From Coptodactyla brooksi (lineage: Eukaryota > Arthropoda > Insecta > Coleoptera > Scarabaeidae), in assembly GCA_033557675.1 (NCBI GenBank), contig JAWQRM010000033.1:1-37712 (forward strand): a stretch of DNA of 37,712 nucleotides, written 5' to 3'. Shown in pieces: positions 1 through 11,300 of this stretch. The notes below the pieces were generated by a model, which saw only the letters and a program-made list of their open reading frames with translations, was not told the DNA's origin and made no database searches. Both the position numbers and the translations under genes were made by a program. Within the stretch, counting starts at the first letter, position 1; each line of letters begins with the position of its first letter.

Positions 1-318
1 TTATCCATTTTTTTCAAACTGACAAAAGTTGCTTCACTCAAAATACTATATCTCACAAACTAATAGTCTGATAGCTGTCAAATTTATACACGTATCTTTT
101 GAAGGCTAGGGCTAACTAAAAATCATATGGATTTAATACTAGTAGCGCCATCTATGTGTCAGCCTACGAACTTTTCAACCTACCTGTTAATCCTTCATAG
201 TCATCGAATAAAATATCGAATGTAAAATGAACTATATAACGTCAATTAAAATTCCTCAAGTGCAGATTCAAAAACTTGCAATGTTCCACATTTTTGCTAA
301 TGAAATAATTCTCTACAG

Positions 319-440
319 ATCTACACGGATGGGCCACCAGCGGATGTGTTCCGAAAGATTGAATCCGTGCTGCAGATGAGGATGAAGCCGACGATGACAA
401 TAATGTAATCGACCTGCCAACGGCATCCGACATGCATATC
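319..440 (+). pseudogene. Coding-like fragment, possibly a decayed piggyBac-type N-terminus
   Basis: A candidate splice acceptor (TTCTCTACAG) precedes 319. One frame then reads IYTDGPPADVFRKIESVL up to a stop at 406. From 375 a second frame continues DEDEADDDNNVIDLPTASDM. An IY..PP segment followed by an acidic DEDEADD run and a ID.LP motif is how many piggyBac-family N-termini look, so one frameshift in an old transposase is my preferred reading. A terminal exon of an upstream gene is the alternative. The fragment is too short and too broken to be sure. Confidence 0.22.
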
Positions 441-486
441 CTTTTTGTCCCACGTATTAAAACGCATTAAATCATTATTTGCAAAC

Positions 487-1470
487 ATGGCGCTGTTCCT
501 TTTATTTCTTTCTATTACGTTTGGTCAAATTAACGGAGTACACGAGTGCCTGAATGATCGCGCAAGTAGAAAATTCTTCAAAATTCGGGATTGCGCCAGA
601 TCCACCGCGCCAACTTTGTCTTTTGCGAATTATCGCAATTTGAACAAGTGTTTAAATTACGCATCTTCCCGGAACGCTTTGGCAGTGAATTTTAGCCCAC
701 CAGAAGCATCCCAATTTCGTGGGGAATCTTTTACATCTCCTTGTCAGTTGCTAGCCTGTCCGGAAATCATGGAAAGTAATCTTGTCAATGACAGCGCTTA
801 TGATTACTATTCCTTTTACAGGAATTTAACTGGTATGTGTAACTAACATTTAGATTTTTTAAATACCTATAACTTTCCCAACAGATGACTCTGCTTGTGT
901 GAAATCTCTTGGAATATACAAGTTAGTTCAAACAAAAACAAATTATACTCAAGCAGTCAAAACATGTCAAAGTTTCAACGGCGACTTAGCACAGGTGCAA
1001 AGTGAAGCTTTGACAAATTCATTGGCCACTCTCATCTCCAATACCATCAGAAATTGGACAAAATTGGCATTTGTGGGCATGGATGACATTTCGATGAGAG
1101 GAAATTTCGTAACGTCCTTTGGCAATCGATTGACATGTTATAAATATCGTGCTTGGGCTCCAGGACACCCCAGGCTGGCTAACAGAAAAAGAAATTGCGT
1201 CGTTTTGGATGAGGACAAGACATGGAAGGTTACAGGTTGCAGAAATCGATTACCATTCTTATGCGAAATTTACCCAAACTTACCTTTAATAAGGGAGAAA
1301 TCTAAGGATTGTTCTACAATAGCAGACATGGGTTTGTACTCTTTCTCTTATTACTTTGTTTGGTAGTTTAATATTTAATAATAATACTCAATAATTATAT
1401 TTTAGGTAAACGGAAAAAATGTGAAAATAGGAAAAAGTTGCAAAGAGAGGACATGTGCAGTTTTATTTAA
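487..1470 (+). CDS. Secreted C-type-lectin-like domain protein, 3 exons
   Basis: Exons are 487-832, 885-1331 and 1406-1470, with GT-AG introns of 52 and 74 bp, giving about 285 aa. The start is the ATG at 487 (context AAACATGG); the frame is open further upstream but has no ATG. Residues 1-20 (MALFLLFLSITFGQINGVHE) look like a cleaved signal peptide, so the product should be secreted. A Cys-containing N-terminal segment ends in NLTDDSAC at the exon 1/2 junction. Exon 2 encodes a C-type-lectin fold: YKLVQTKTNYTQAVKTCQSF, then AFVGMDD, then W.PGHP, then CVVLDEDKTWKVTGC and PFLCE. The usual Ca2+/sugar motifs (EPN or QPD, and WND) appear as GHP and WKV, so classic Ca2+-dependent sugar binding is probably lost. 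Exon 3 gives a short basic tail ending MCSFI. An alternative acceptor at about 1430 would give a different tail (GKSCKERTCAVLFK). Insect proteins of this fold often serve in immunity or secretion; the role here is unknown. Confidence 0.78.
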
Positions 1471-1611
1471 GTAAATATTTTTCAAGTTAAAAGGTCATAA
1501 ATATTATATTACTTAGTTTACTACTAATAGTAACTCTATTCATTTAAAAATATATGTTAAATGCTTATGTTATTACCTTATCTTACCAAGAAGGTATAGA
1601 GAAAGTTATGC

Positions 1612-1617
1612 AATAAA
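1612..1617 (+). promoter_or_regulatory. Poly(A) signal of the lectin-like gene
   Basis: AATAAA lies 142 bp after the stop codon at 1470. The same signal is kept in the downstream duplicate, at 2305-2310. Confidence 0.5.
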
Positions 1618-1792
1618 AGAACCAATTTTGAAATATTAAAATATTTTGACACATTAAGCAATTCTCAGCCTAATACCTATATGTTCACTGCAGTAGTGGA
1701 TTTTGGAATCTTTGGCTTAGTAACAAACTTTGAACAATTCCACCACTACACCAAAACCGAAAAATTGAAAAAATTAAAATTAAAATTCGTTT

Positions 1793-1915
1793 GGGTTGGG
1801 TTAGATTGGATTAGGTTGGGTTGGGTTGGGTTGGGTTGGGTTGGGTTGGATTGGGTTAGGTTGACTTGGGTTAAGTTGGGTTGGGTTGGATTGGGTTGGG
1901 TTCGGTTGGGTTAAT
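1793..1915 (+). repeat. GGTTG/TTGGG pentamer tract
   Basis: About 120 bp of imperfect TTGGG repeats interspersed with TTAGG and TTGGA units. TTAGG is the usual insect telomere repeat, and this tract is one or two bases away from it in most units. It is recopied at about 2485-2580 as part of the segmental duplication. The open frame across it (VGLDWIRLGWVGLG) is a by-product of the repeat. Confidence 0.8.
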
Positions 1916-1922
1916 TTTATTT

Positions 1923-1972
1923 GGTTCAGGTTAACTTGTCTTGTTTTAAAACAAGACAAGCTAACCTGAACC
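1923..1972. repeat. Near-perfect 25-bp-arm palindrome at the duplication junction
   Basis: The 25-bp arms (1923-1947 and 1948-1972) meet with no spacer and have one mismatch. The palindrome sits exactly between copy A and copy B of the duplication, so it may have helped cause or record the rearrangement. Confidence 0.85.
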
Positions 1973-2600
1973 TACCTTTAATAAGGAAGAAATCTAAGGA
2001 TTGTTCTACAATAGCAGACAAGGGTTCATACTTTTTCTTATTACTGTTGTTTGGTATTTTAATATTTAATAATAATACTCAATAATTATATTTTAGGTAA
2101 ACGGAAAAAATGTGAAAACACAAAAAAGTTGCAAAGAGATGACATGTGCAGTTTTATTTAATTAAATATTTTTCAAGTTAAAAGATCATAAATATTATAT
2201 TACTTAGTTTACTGCTAATAGTAACTCTGTTCATTATAAAATTTTTATTAAAAACGGTTGTGTTATTACCTTATCTCATCCAGAAGGTACAGAGCAAATT
2301 ATGCAATAAAAAAACCAATTTTGAAATGTTAAAATGTTTTGGCACATTACGCAATTCTCAGCCTAACTAATATACTTATATGTTCGCTGAAGTAGTGGAT
2401 TTTGGAATCTTTGGCTTAGTAACAAACTTTGAACAATTCCACCACTACACCATGACCGAAAAATTAATGCTTGGTTTGGTTTCATTTGGGTTGGGTTGGG
2501 TTTGTTTTAGGTTGAGTTGAGTTAAGTTGGATTGGGTTGGGTTCGGTTGGATTGGGTTGGGTTAGTTTGGTTTGGTTTGAGTTGGCTTGTATTATTCTAA
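1973..2600 (+). pseudogene. Segmental duplication, copy B: orphan 3' end of the lectin-like gene
   Basis: This copy repeats 1284-1922: end of exon 2, intron, last exon, 3' UTR with AATAAA at 2305, the stretch TTTGGAATCTTTGGCTTAGT, and a second GGTT-rich tract (about 2485-2580). No upstream signal peptide or lectin exon accompanies it. The exon 2 donor context has changed from ATGGGTTTGT to AAGGGTTCAT. It should be a non-functional partial copy, though it could be used as an alternative last exon by the intact gene. Confidence 0.8.
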
Positions 2601-2693
2601 AACAAATATAGTGAATATATAGAAACTTTATATTTTTACTTAACTTTATATTAATCCATCCATCTGTTCAAAACTAAGTTTTAAATATAAAAT

Positions 2694-3167
2694 AGTACCA
2701 TAAAACTACCCAACTGGGTAGGTCCTGGGTTACAACTCCGGTCCAAATGATATATCGAGTAAAATTTGTATCTGAAGCGAATAGTAGTGACATCTAGTCT
2801 GTGATTTGGTATTATTGTCTTGAATTGACGTACGGAGTAATCTATTTTTATACAGTTCCGTTAGGTGGCGCCCCTTAGGTTACATTCATTCGTGTTCGGG
2901 GAGATTATCAGGTTTTTATGAGTTTTCGAACCCAAGTGTCATAGTAAGCTGTAAGTGTCATTCAGCTGTGAGATGAATTTAAAATTGCACTAAAGTAGTC
3001 AACAGATTGTACAACTATGGTCAAAAAAAATTTGTTTTTAAATACTTGGAATATCCCATTTACTTTATTTTGACTAGAACGTATTATTTAACTACCTTAC
3101 TTATCCCAAAAACCTCACAATTGCTAAATATATAAATTTGTTGGGTAGTTGGGTAGTTTTACGATAC
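2694..3167. mobile_element. MITE-like element with 22-bp terminal inverted repeats
   Basis: The left end (AGTACCATAAAACTACCCAACT, 2694-2715) is matched by the reverse complement of the right end at 3146-3167 with two differences. Internal sequence is about 430 bp with no usable reading frame. Size and structure fit a non-autonomous DNA transposon. I cannot assign a superfamily. Confidence 0.6.
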
Positions 3168-3404
3168 TGACATGATCTGATCACAAGATTTTCTTCTGGA
3201 AGAATTAGTTTAGTTTCTTTGATACATTTTTGATTTCTACAGAAAATTCTAAAAAATTCTTAAAAACTTTAAGAACAGTGCATTGCCATATTGAAGTTAT
3301 ATAAAAATTTTAATGAACATTGTCACTAAAGTTATTGTGTACCTATAACTTAGCTCCACTTTCTTACGAGTCAAAACTAATAGTTAAATAACGAGACCTA
3401 TATA

Positions 3405-4290
3405 CAGGTGTCCAAATAAGCGTGCAAGGTACTGTATCTCGGAAACTACTCATTGTAGAGATTTTCGGTAAAAATATTTACAACTAAAGTGCCTAAAAGA
3501 AAATCTAGGAAATTATTTCCAGGTTGCTAAGATGGCCGTTAGGGGGCGTAACCTCCATTTTGAATTTAAAAATGTGGTGTTTCTCGAAATTTCGCCCTAT
3601 TAACATAAAAAACAAATATATGCTTTCTAAAATTGCAATAAATTCGAGTCTGTTTTGTTAAACACTTTTTGTCCTATCTCTAAAAATAAAGTGGTGGGGG
3701 TATTGAAATGTTTGTATAAAATTTATAAATAAACATGTGTAACTTCAAAACGACTGAAAGCATTTCAGCAAACTTGGCGTCGTTGAAAGGAGATTTGCTT
3801 TGCTAACGAAAGCTACCTTATTTGTAGTGATTTTAATTTGATAGATCGCCACCAGAGTGGCATTACTCTTTCTTCATAAAAAAATAGCAAAATGATGCCC
3901 AAACAAGCTAGTGAAAAGCGCACTTCTATATCTTATTCCTAACCTAAAATATCGGTGAAAGTTTAAAGAGAAAATTCAATGGATTTTGCTAGGTTGCCTA
4001 CTGGTTATGCAACCGAAGTAACATAGAAGTATGTTGCCTACCTATAATTCTACAACTATATAGGTAACTATTAGCCGCATTTTGAAGACATTCGAAATAT
4101 ACAGCTTCATCATTTATAAAAGGCATTTTTTAAATTTAATTTGTGCAACTAACATAAATTCTACTGGATCTAAATAAAATTTGACGTTTTTGTCCAATAT
4201 TGTTATTAGGCTTTTGTTTTATCTTCCATGGCCTGCTACTTATTATATACCTTCTCGTACCTATACAGGGTGTCTGTTGCAAAACTAGCA
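3405..4290. repeat. Remnants of dispersed insect transposon ends
   Basis: TACAGGTGTCCAAATAAGCG at about 3407 and TACAGGGTGTCTGTTGC at about 4264 both resemble the ACAGGGTGTCC start shared by several insect repeat families. The first is followed by a typical CTCGGAAACTA stretch. Both face the same way and I found no inverted partner. No protein-coding signal is visible. Confidence 0.35.
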
Positions 4291-4299
4291 ATCTTAAAA

Positions 4300-5349
4300 C
4301 CAGAGGGAGATTAAGTTAAATAGAAGAGAAAAGAACGATTACAAATGCTTACAAATCATTTCATAATCACGGAGAGGACAACAATTTCCGATTATTTGAT
4401 TAATTATGTAATCTGTAATTGTATCTTTGGCTCTAATTTATAGTGTAACACTCTTTAAAATATCATTCGAATTATTTCACCATTATAAATTAATATATAC
4501 TGTAATAAACATTAATATAAATTAATTTTTAATGTTTTAAAATTATACACTAAAAAAAATGTATGAAGCGGATAAGAAGAGATATTTTAGTAACATTGAA
4601 TGACTTATATTCGGCAGAAATATGTACACGTATATCTAATTCGGTTTAGTGTTGTCCGTGACAAGAATTTGCAAGTTGGTAAACAAAGAGGCGGTTCACA
4701 CAATCGAGCATGTTGCAACAAAAACATGGGAGCTTGTTTGCACAGCAAGTGCACCTGTATCGCAGGCAAACAAAGGCATACAAGTTGACACGTGCACGAA
4801 ATCAAATCTATTGAATGGAGGGATAGCCCTTGGAATGTCTTATTATTTTTGGGTACTTCACCAATATCCATATTCGTGAGTGCAAGTCATAGAAGCCAAT
4901 ATAGCCTTTATTTTTATAACTGTCTGTAATCTATTCAAAAATTTATTTATTTAAATCGCTTTAAATTTTAAATGTAATATTGAGTATTTGAAATATGGAT
5001 TTACTTTTTGTTACAATAGCATTACTATTATTATATTTCATTTAGTTTTGCTGAAATTATAAACTTTAATCTCTGTATACATTGAAATATTATTTGTTTT
5101 TTATGTTAAATAAAAGTTTCTTATAAATATTATACATCGTTCTGTTTTCTTATTGCTGTACGCTCAATTTTGCCACCAACTGTATGTAATATCTGCCCAT
5201 ATTTGGTCGATGTAGGCAACCAACTACACACATTCATAAAATCAATAAATATGACGTTTGTTTTAATTGATTAGTGCTGACACCTACAGTACAATATTTG
5301 TTTGTTTTATGATAAAATTCAAAAAGAACAGCACATGTAGCTTTTAAAA
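4300..5349. other. Intergenic stretch upstream of the Cib2-type gene
   Basis: AT-rich. Small overlapping open frames at 4600-4880 on both strands have no recognisable domain. The GC-richer patch at about 4690-4800 may be a transposon relic. The last 100 bp before 5350 should contain the Cib2 5' UTR, but I see no convincing TATA box or initiator. Confidence 0.4.
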
Positions 5350-8300
5350 ATGGGCCAGGGAAAAAGTCAGTTTACAGAAGAAGAATTGCAAGATTACGAA
5401 GTAACTGCACGTTTCTTTTTTTTCCCCATTTAACTCGCTTTCTGATTTCAGGACCTTACCTACTTCACAAAGAAGGAGGTGTTGTAGTGAGTATAAAAAG
5501 AAGCATTTATCACTGGAGTTGTGATGACTTTGCGGAATTTACAGTGCGCATCAAAAGTTCAAAGCCCTGGCCCCGGAAAAAGTGGGTCACAACAAAAACG
5601 CGAAGCTGCCAATGACGAAAATGCTCCAATATCCGGAACTCGGCGCGAACCCGTTCGGCGATCGGATTTGTAAGACTTTCAGTTCCAGCCGGGACGGAGA
5701 CATGACGTTCGAAGACTTCCTGGATATGATGTCTGTCTTTAGTCCTTCCGCTCCGAAATCGGTAAAAGCCGAACATGCCTTTCGAATTTTTGGTAATAAT
5801 CTGTGGTTCTTGAAAAAAGTATTTATCTAGATACCATAATCTGATGTTAACTGTATTTAAATTTATTGTTCAGATCCGTCATTTCTTCAATCCATTCCTT
5901 ATTTTTCTTTTTGCAGGCTCCAACTTTGTGATCTCTATTTTCTTTTCTGTGTGTCTTCGACACTTTTATTTCTTAAATATTGATTTTGTGCTTTCTTTTT
6001 GTCTTGAATTATTATTTTTCATTCTTTGTCGAATCACATTACTTTTATGATATATTTCATTCCTCTTCCATACTTTCTTTTACTGCTTATCACTAAGTTC
6101 TTTTACTGCTTTGATTTCTATAGCTATAAATATAGGAAATTGAATTTTTTCATAGATCTTTCATAGCAATAGAAGTAAATTGAAATACAATTTCATTTAA
6201 TTAACTTTTAACTTCGAATGTATAATTGATGAAAGCAATGAAATCAATGGCTCCAAGAATTTATTATTTAAGTCATTGAAAGCATGGACACCAACGATGG
6301 GAAGGCGACTACCACAATTAGGATGTTGTTGCTGTTGTTGGTGATGGTATTCTCCATGTTGTTGGTGGTATTCTTAGTATTGTTGTTAAAACAACAATAG
6401 CAACAACACCAACAGCACTAACAACTACAACAACAACACCGACAACACCAACAGTAACACCAACCACACCAACACCAACAACAGGAACAACAACCTGACT
6501 GTAATAATCGCCTCTAACACCACCAACAACACCACCAACAACAATACCAACAACAATACCACCAACACCACCAGCAACAATACCAACAACATCGCCAACA
6601 ACAATACCAACAACACCACCAACAACAATACCAACAACACCACCAACAATAACACCAACAACAACAAATCCAACGACACCACCAACAACAACAACGCCAG
6701 TAATACCAATAATACCAACAACACCAATAATAGCAAGAACCTGACTGTGATAGTCGCCTCCTATCATGTGTGTCCACACTTTTAATTACGGAGGCGAAAG
6801 GAATAGGCACTGTCTCATATCATTCGCCTGCAGCCAACGCCATCTATGTATTCCGCATAGCTCAAGCCCCCTTGTGTCTATTCCACTTAGTTTCCCTATC
6901 GTATTGTGCACGGTTTCGTTGTGAAAGCCATTGTGTCAATCATTTCTGTACGACCTAACTAATAAAAATGGGTACCCAACGAGATTAATAATTAAAATAG
7001 ACGAAAACATGAAGAACAGAAAGAAAAACATCCAAACAAAAAACAATACAGTAATCAAAAAACGAAACAGAATGGATCACATAACAAAAATATTCAAGAA
7101 ACAATAACAATAATGGAAAAAGCCAACAAAACGCAAGAATCCAGAATATATAAAATCAAATGTGGCACATGTGAAATGTAATACGTCAGACAAAAAGGAA
7201 GAAAATTCAGCGATCGATACAAAGACCATATAACATCCTACGTAAAAAACAAGCATGAAGCAAAAATTCCCGCACACCTAGAAATAGAAAGCAGAATTTC
7301 CAAATGATAAAAGTCTTAGGTAAAAGCACAAAAGTCAATATTCCCGAAAAGCCTAGAAATATTCGGAAAAACCCTAAAATATCCTGCAATAAATATCCAG
7401 GCAAATACCAGTTCTCATCCTACAGGGCGTTTAGAAATGTCTAAGTCCCGCGTGACTGTAACTAATTAGGCAACCAAACTAGCGGTATGGTAATGATTAA
7501 AATGAAATACCCTAACTGCCACAATTAAAAAAGTCAGCGGTGTAACAAAATTAATTTACTGTTAAACCACAGAAAAAGATACAGGTATTAACATTCAATC
7601 CTATACTATTAAACGAGCGAAAATTGTATATTTGTTACTTATGAATTACAGCCGACACTATGAAATGTTCTAATAATAAAAAGTACTCAGTTCACAAAGG
7701 CCTATATTTGAAATGTCAAGATCTGGTTACTTTTTACAAACTATAATAATTTATAACAAGATTGGGTCCAATAGAATCATAGCGAGATGAAAAGTTGGAT
7801 TTTAAGTTATTTCTTTCATTTAAGTTTCGATCATTTATTGATGCCACTAATTGTTCACCAAAAAATAACCACAGATGAAGATGATGGTATTGCAAATTGT
7901 CATGTATAAAATGAAATTGATATGAATAATATTCATCCTGCTACACCGGCTTTCGTTTTTTCTGCAACACTGGCAGTAATAAACAAATTCTTAGAACAGA
8001 AATCTGCATTTGATCATTCTTCAAATTCAAACTCTTACAATGAAACATCACACCCATAATACTGCAAGGCATTAAAGGAAAGGATAAAGTTACAACTAAT
8101 TGTGCTAGTTTATCTAAACTAGGGCAATTATTATCACAATACTTGCTTCATGGGAAAAACCCCACACCAACCCGACTTATAAACCAAAATTTATACATGA
8201 AACCAGAAGATATATGTGAATACACAATATTCCGGCCACCAGTATGAATGACTGATGTTTTCTCAGAATAGCAGTAGCTGTATAAGACTTATTAATAACA

Positions 8301-11300
8301 TAATGGAGAAACGATTTCGTTTTCAATCAAAATCAATACCAGTACAAAGATATTAGGTTTTCTACACCTGCCCATTTCTTCCATTCACTAACAAGGGGTA
8401 CACACGGACTTTTCTAAATAAAATTTTTAAATAAAATATGCTTAACATTCTATTTTCCATAATACGATAGTATTCAATTGTTTTTATTTCAGAAAACAAA
8501 TGAGTAACAAATAACACTTTATTTTTTTAATAGCAATGTACCCTTTCATTAGGCTCATTTGATAGAGATTTCATTTCTCTTTTCGATGATGTAAAATATT
8601 AGTACCCTTATGCCAGGAAATTAAAAAAAAATGTAAAAACTGTTTATAAGTTAATTTCACCAATAACATGAATTTAGATACCTGAGATCTCTTGAGATCT
8701 TAACAATTGAATGTAGGCTATCAATGCAACAGAATCTTGCTTATGTAAATAAGTTGGTACATCGAAAAATAAAAATGGTGCATTTAATAGAAACTGAAGG
8801 CATAGAAATTTTAAAACATGGTATTCTTTGACAACTCACTTCTGCAGATGAAAATGGATTGGTTGATAAGGTTTATTAGTATTATTTCAATCGAAATAAT
8901 GACTTTAAATGAATTAGATTTAATCTAATTCATTACATTTAATAAATTAGATTGAAATATGATTTATAACAAGATTGGGTCTAATAGAATCACAGCCTGA
9001 AGTTGGATTTTAAGTTATTTCTTAATTCATTTAAGTTTCGATCATTTATTGATGCCACTAATTGTTCACCAAAAAATTACATGAAAAGTTTTTGGAACAT
9101 TTGCTATTTTTTAGTGTCTCAAAAAGTATGGTAAATTGATGCTGTGGTTTTGTTCTTCAGATTTTCATTCACTTGTACAACAGTATCTGAGTTATTCACT
9201 TTGCAAGCTGCGAATTATTACCCTAACTGAATGATACGTCGAAACATGAAAGTTTTAGTGAGAGTGGTGAAGAATCAGATGAAGATTCTGGTTTTGCAAG
9301 TTGTCCGGTATGAAATGAAATTGATATGAATAATATTCCTCCTGCTATACCGGCTTTCCTTTTTTCTGCAACACTGGGACTAAAGATAAATGTAGATAAA
9401 AATGCAATACCACGTTTTTTCAATTATTTTTTGATGATGTTTTCATTCGAATTCTGATTAACTAAAACCAATAAATAAGCAAAGCAGGAAGTTGCCAAGT
9501 TGTCTAAAAATACATATTCTAAATCAGAGAAATTGCCAGACATGATCGAAGAAGAAATAAGAATTTTTGTGGATATTTTGTTATTGCAAAGTGTAATCAT
9601 ATAACAAGAATTGCATTAAATCAATTCGAATTCTAGTGTTTTCAAGGACCCCAAAATTGATTTAAATTGATTATGAAATACGTATTGACATTTTTGTGAT
9701 ATTTCTACATTTAATCAAGACACATACCTGTGTCCAAAATTGCGAAAATTATATGATGTTAATGAATATTTATGTAACAAGTTTAGTTGAGCTTTAGTTC
9801 GAGAAAAAACGTTAGTATATATGAAAACTTGTTATTATTCAAAGGAAGATTAAGTTGGAAACAATAAATTCTGCTGAAAAGATCCCACTTTGGCATAAAC
9901 TCATTTTTTTATGTGGATTGCAATCAGGATATACATATATTATATGAAATTTTTTATTTTATATTGGTAAAAGTACACCATTTATGGATAAGTATAACAA
10001 GTATCCTATGTTTACTAAAACTGTCTGTAAAGAATTTAATAGTATTAATAGTATAAGTATTAATCTATAATGTACAACAGAAATCTATGCAACTCTTCAA
10101 GTAAATAGAAAGGATTTACCATTAACATTTCTACTATCATCGGGTGTAGTAAAATCAAAGAAAGATAATGAAATAATAAACGCTCAATTAATATGTGACT
10201 ACAATGACACAAAGAGCAGAGAACTACAATAACACAGAGAAGCGGTGTTGACAGTCTTAATCAAGAACTTTTATACTACGAGACCGCTTGGAATTAACAA
10301 AAAGAGAATTCTAAGAAAATGTTTCAACATCTCATTGATTAGTCTCTATTTAATGCATTTTATTGCATGTTATTTTTCAAAAAGTTAAAAAGAACAATAA
10401 AAAAACATCTGCAAATTATACCCTTAGATGTATAAGGAGCCAGAAATACAACAAGATTAATAGAAAGGCATTTCATTTCCTACATTCCTACAAATTAAAT
10501 TACAAAGGAATACCGCACAAGATACACCATATGCTGTTCAAAAAAAGTGCAAATAGAAAGAAAACCTGCAAAGAAACAAGAACCTGGTGTGAGGATTACA
10601 ATGTTGGTTTGTGCATAGAACCTTGCTTCAAGCTGTAACATATTCAGAAAAAAAAAATTAATATTTGTTTTTTCTATTGAACGTTTCCTATAAAATGTAC
10701 ATTAAATAATCATAAATCAATAAGTGTGTACTAAAATTTTTGTTTTTCTTTTTACATTCCGCTAATACAATCCCTATAACCATTATAAATAGAGAATAAA
10801 AGTAGTTTTAATGCTCACATTATTACTTTAGGAAATCTATACTTACCTACATTATTGATTGGTACTTTATGCGCCTTATTTTCTGCTTTATTATTACTGC
10901 TTCTAGTATTATGCAGTTCTTTTAGAAAAGTTTGTGATCTTTAAGTTCTATATTATGTAGAAACCCAACCTGGCAATTTAATTATTTTTTAGTTTTTTAA
11001 TATGGTCTTTTATTGAAATATAAGAACTTACGATTTCTAAGTTTTCCTGTTTCCAAGTTTGTCACAACGTGATCTACAATAATACTTTGGATTTCTGCTT
11101 GTTTCTTTTTAGACTTTGACGGGGATGATATGCTAGGAACATCCGACATAAAACAAGTTATTGAAAGACTGATGGGCGACAACAAACTCAGTGATAGAGA
11201 AATGGAGCACTTGATACAAAATATTTTAGAGGAAGCTGACTTGGACGATGACGGCTCCTTATCGTTTGCCGAATTCGAACATATTATTGACAAAAATTCT

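Larger units (their letters stand above)
1284..1922 (+). repeat. Segmental duplication, copy A (3' end of lectin gene plus GGTTG tract)
   Basis: This copy runs from the end of exon 2 (CCTTTAATAAGGGAGAAATC) through intron 2, exon 3, the 3' UTR and a GGTTG-rich tract. It is repeated in the same order and direction from about 1973. The copies differ by scattered substitutions and small indels. The tract at about 1793-1915 is built of GGGTT, GGATT and GGTTA pentamers. Confidence 0.85.

Noticed and set aside
242..433. Ser-rich minus-strand frame
   Set aside because: It is antisense to the acidic coding-like text at 375-440, whose Asp/Glu codons read as Ser/Leu on the other strand.
1681..1914. Open frame ending in VGLDWIRLGWVGLGWVGLD
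   Set aside because: Produced by the GGTTG pentamer tract and the 3' UTR; no ATG-supported gene context.
4600..4879. Three overlapping frames on both strands
   Set aside because: No domain, no splice context and mutual overlap; probably transposon debris.
5844..6050. Hydrophobic 68-codon frame
   Set aside because: Lies inside Cib2 intron 3 just past the donor; T-rich DNA yields Phe/Leu/Ile runs by chance.
6318..6810. Long Val/Leu/Gly- and Cys/Trp-rich frames on the minus strand
   Set aside because: All three frames stay open because of the 21-bp AAC/ACC repeat; this is low complexity, not a protein.
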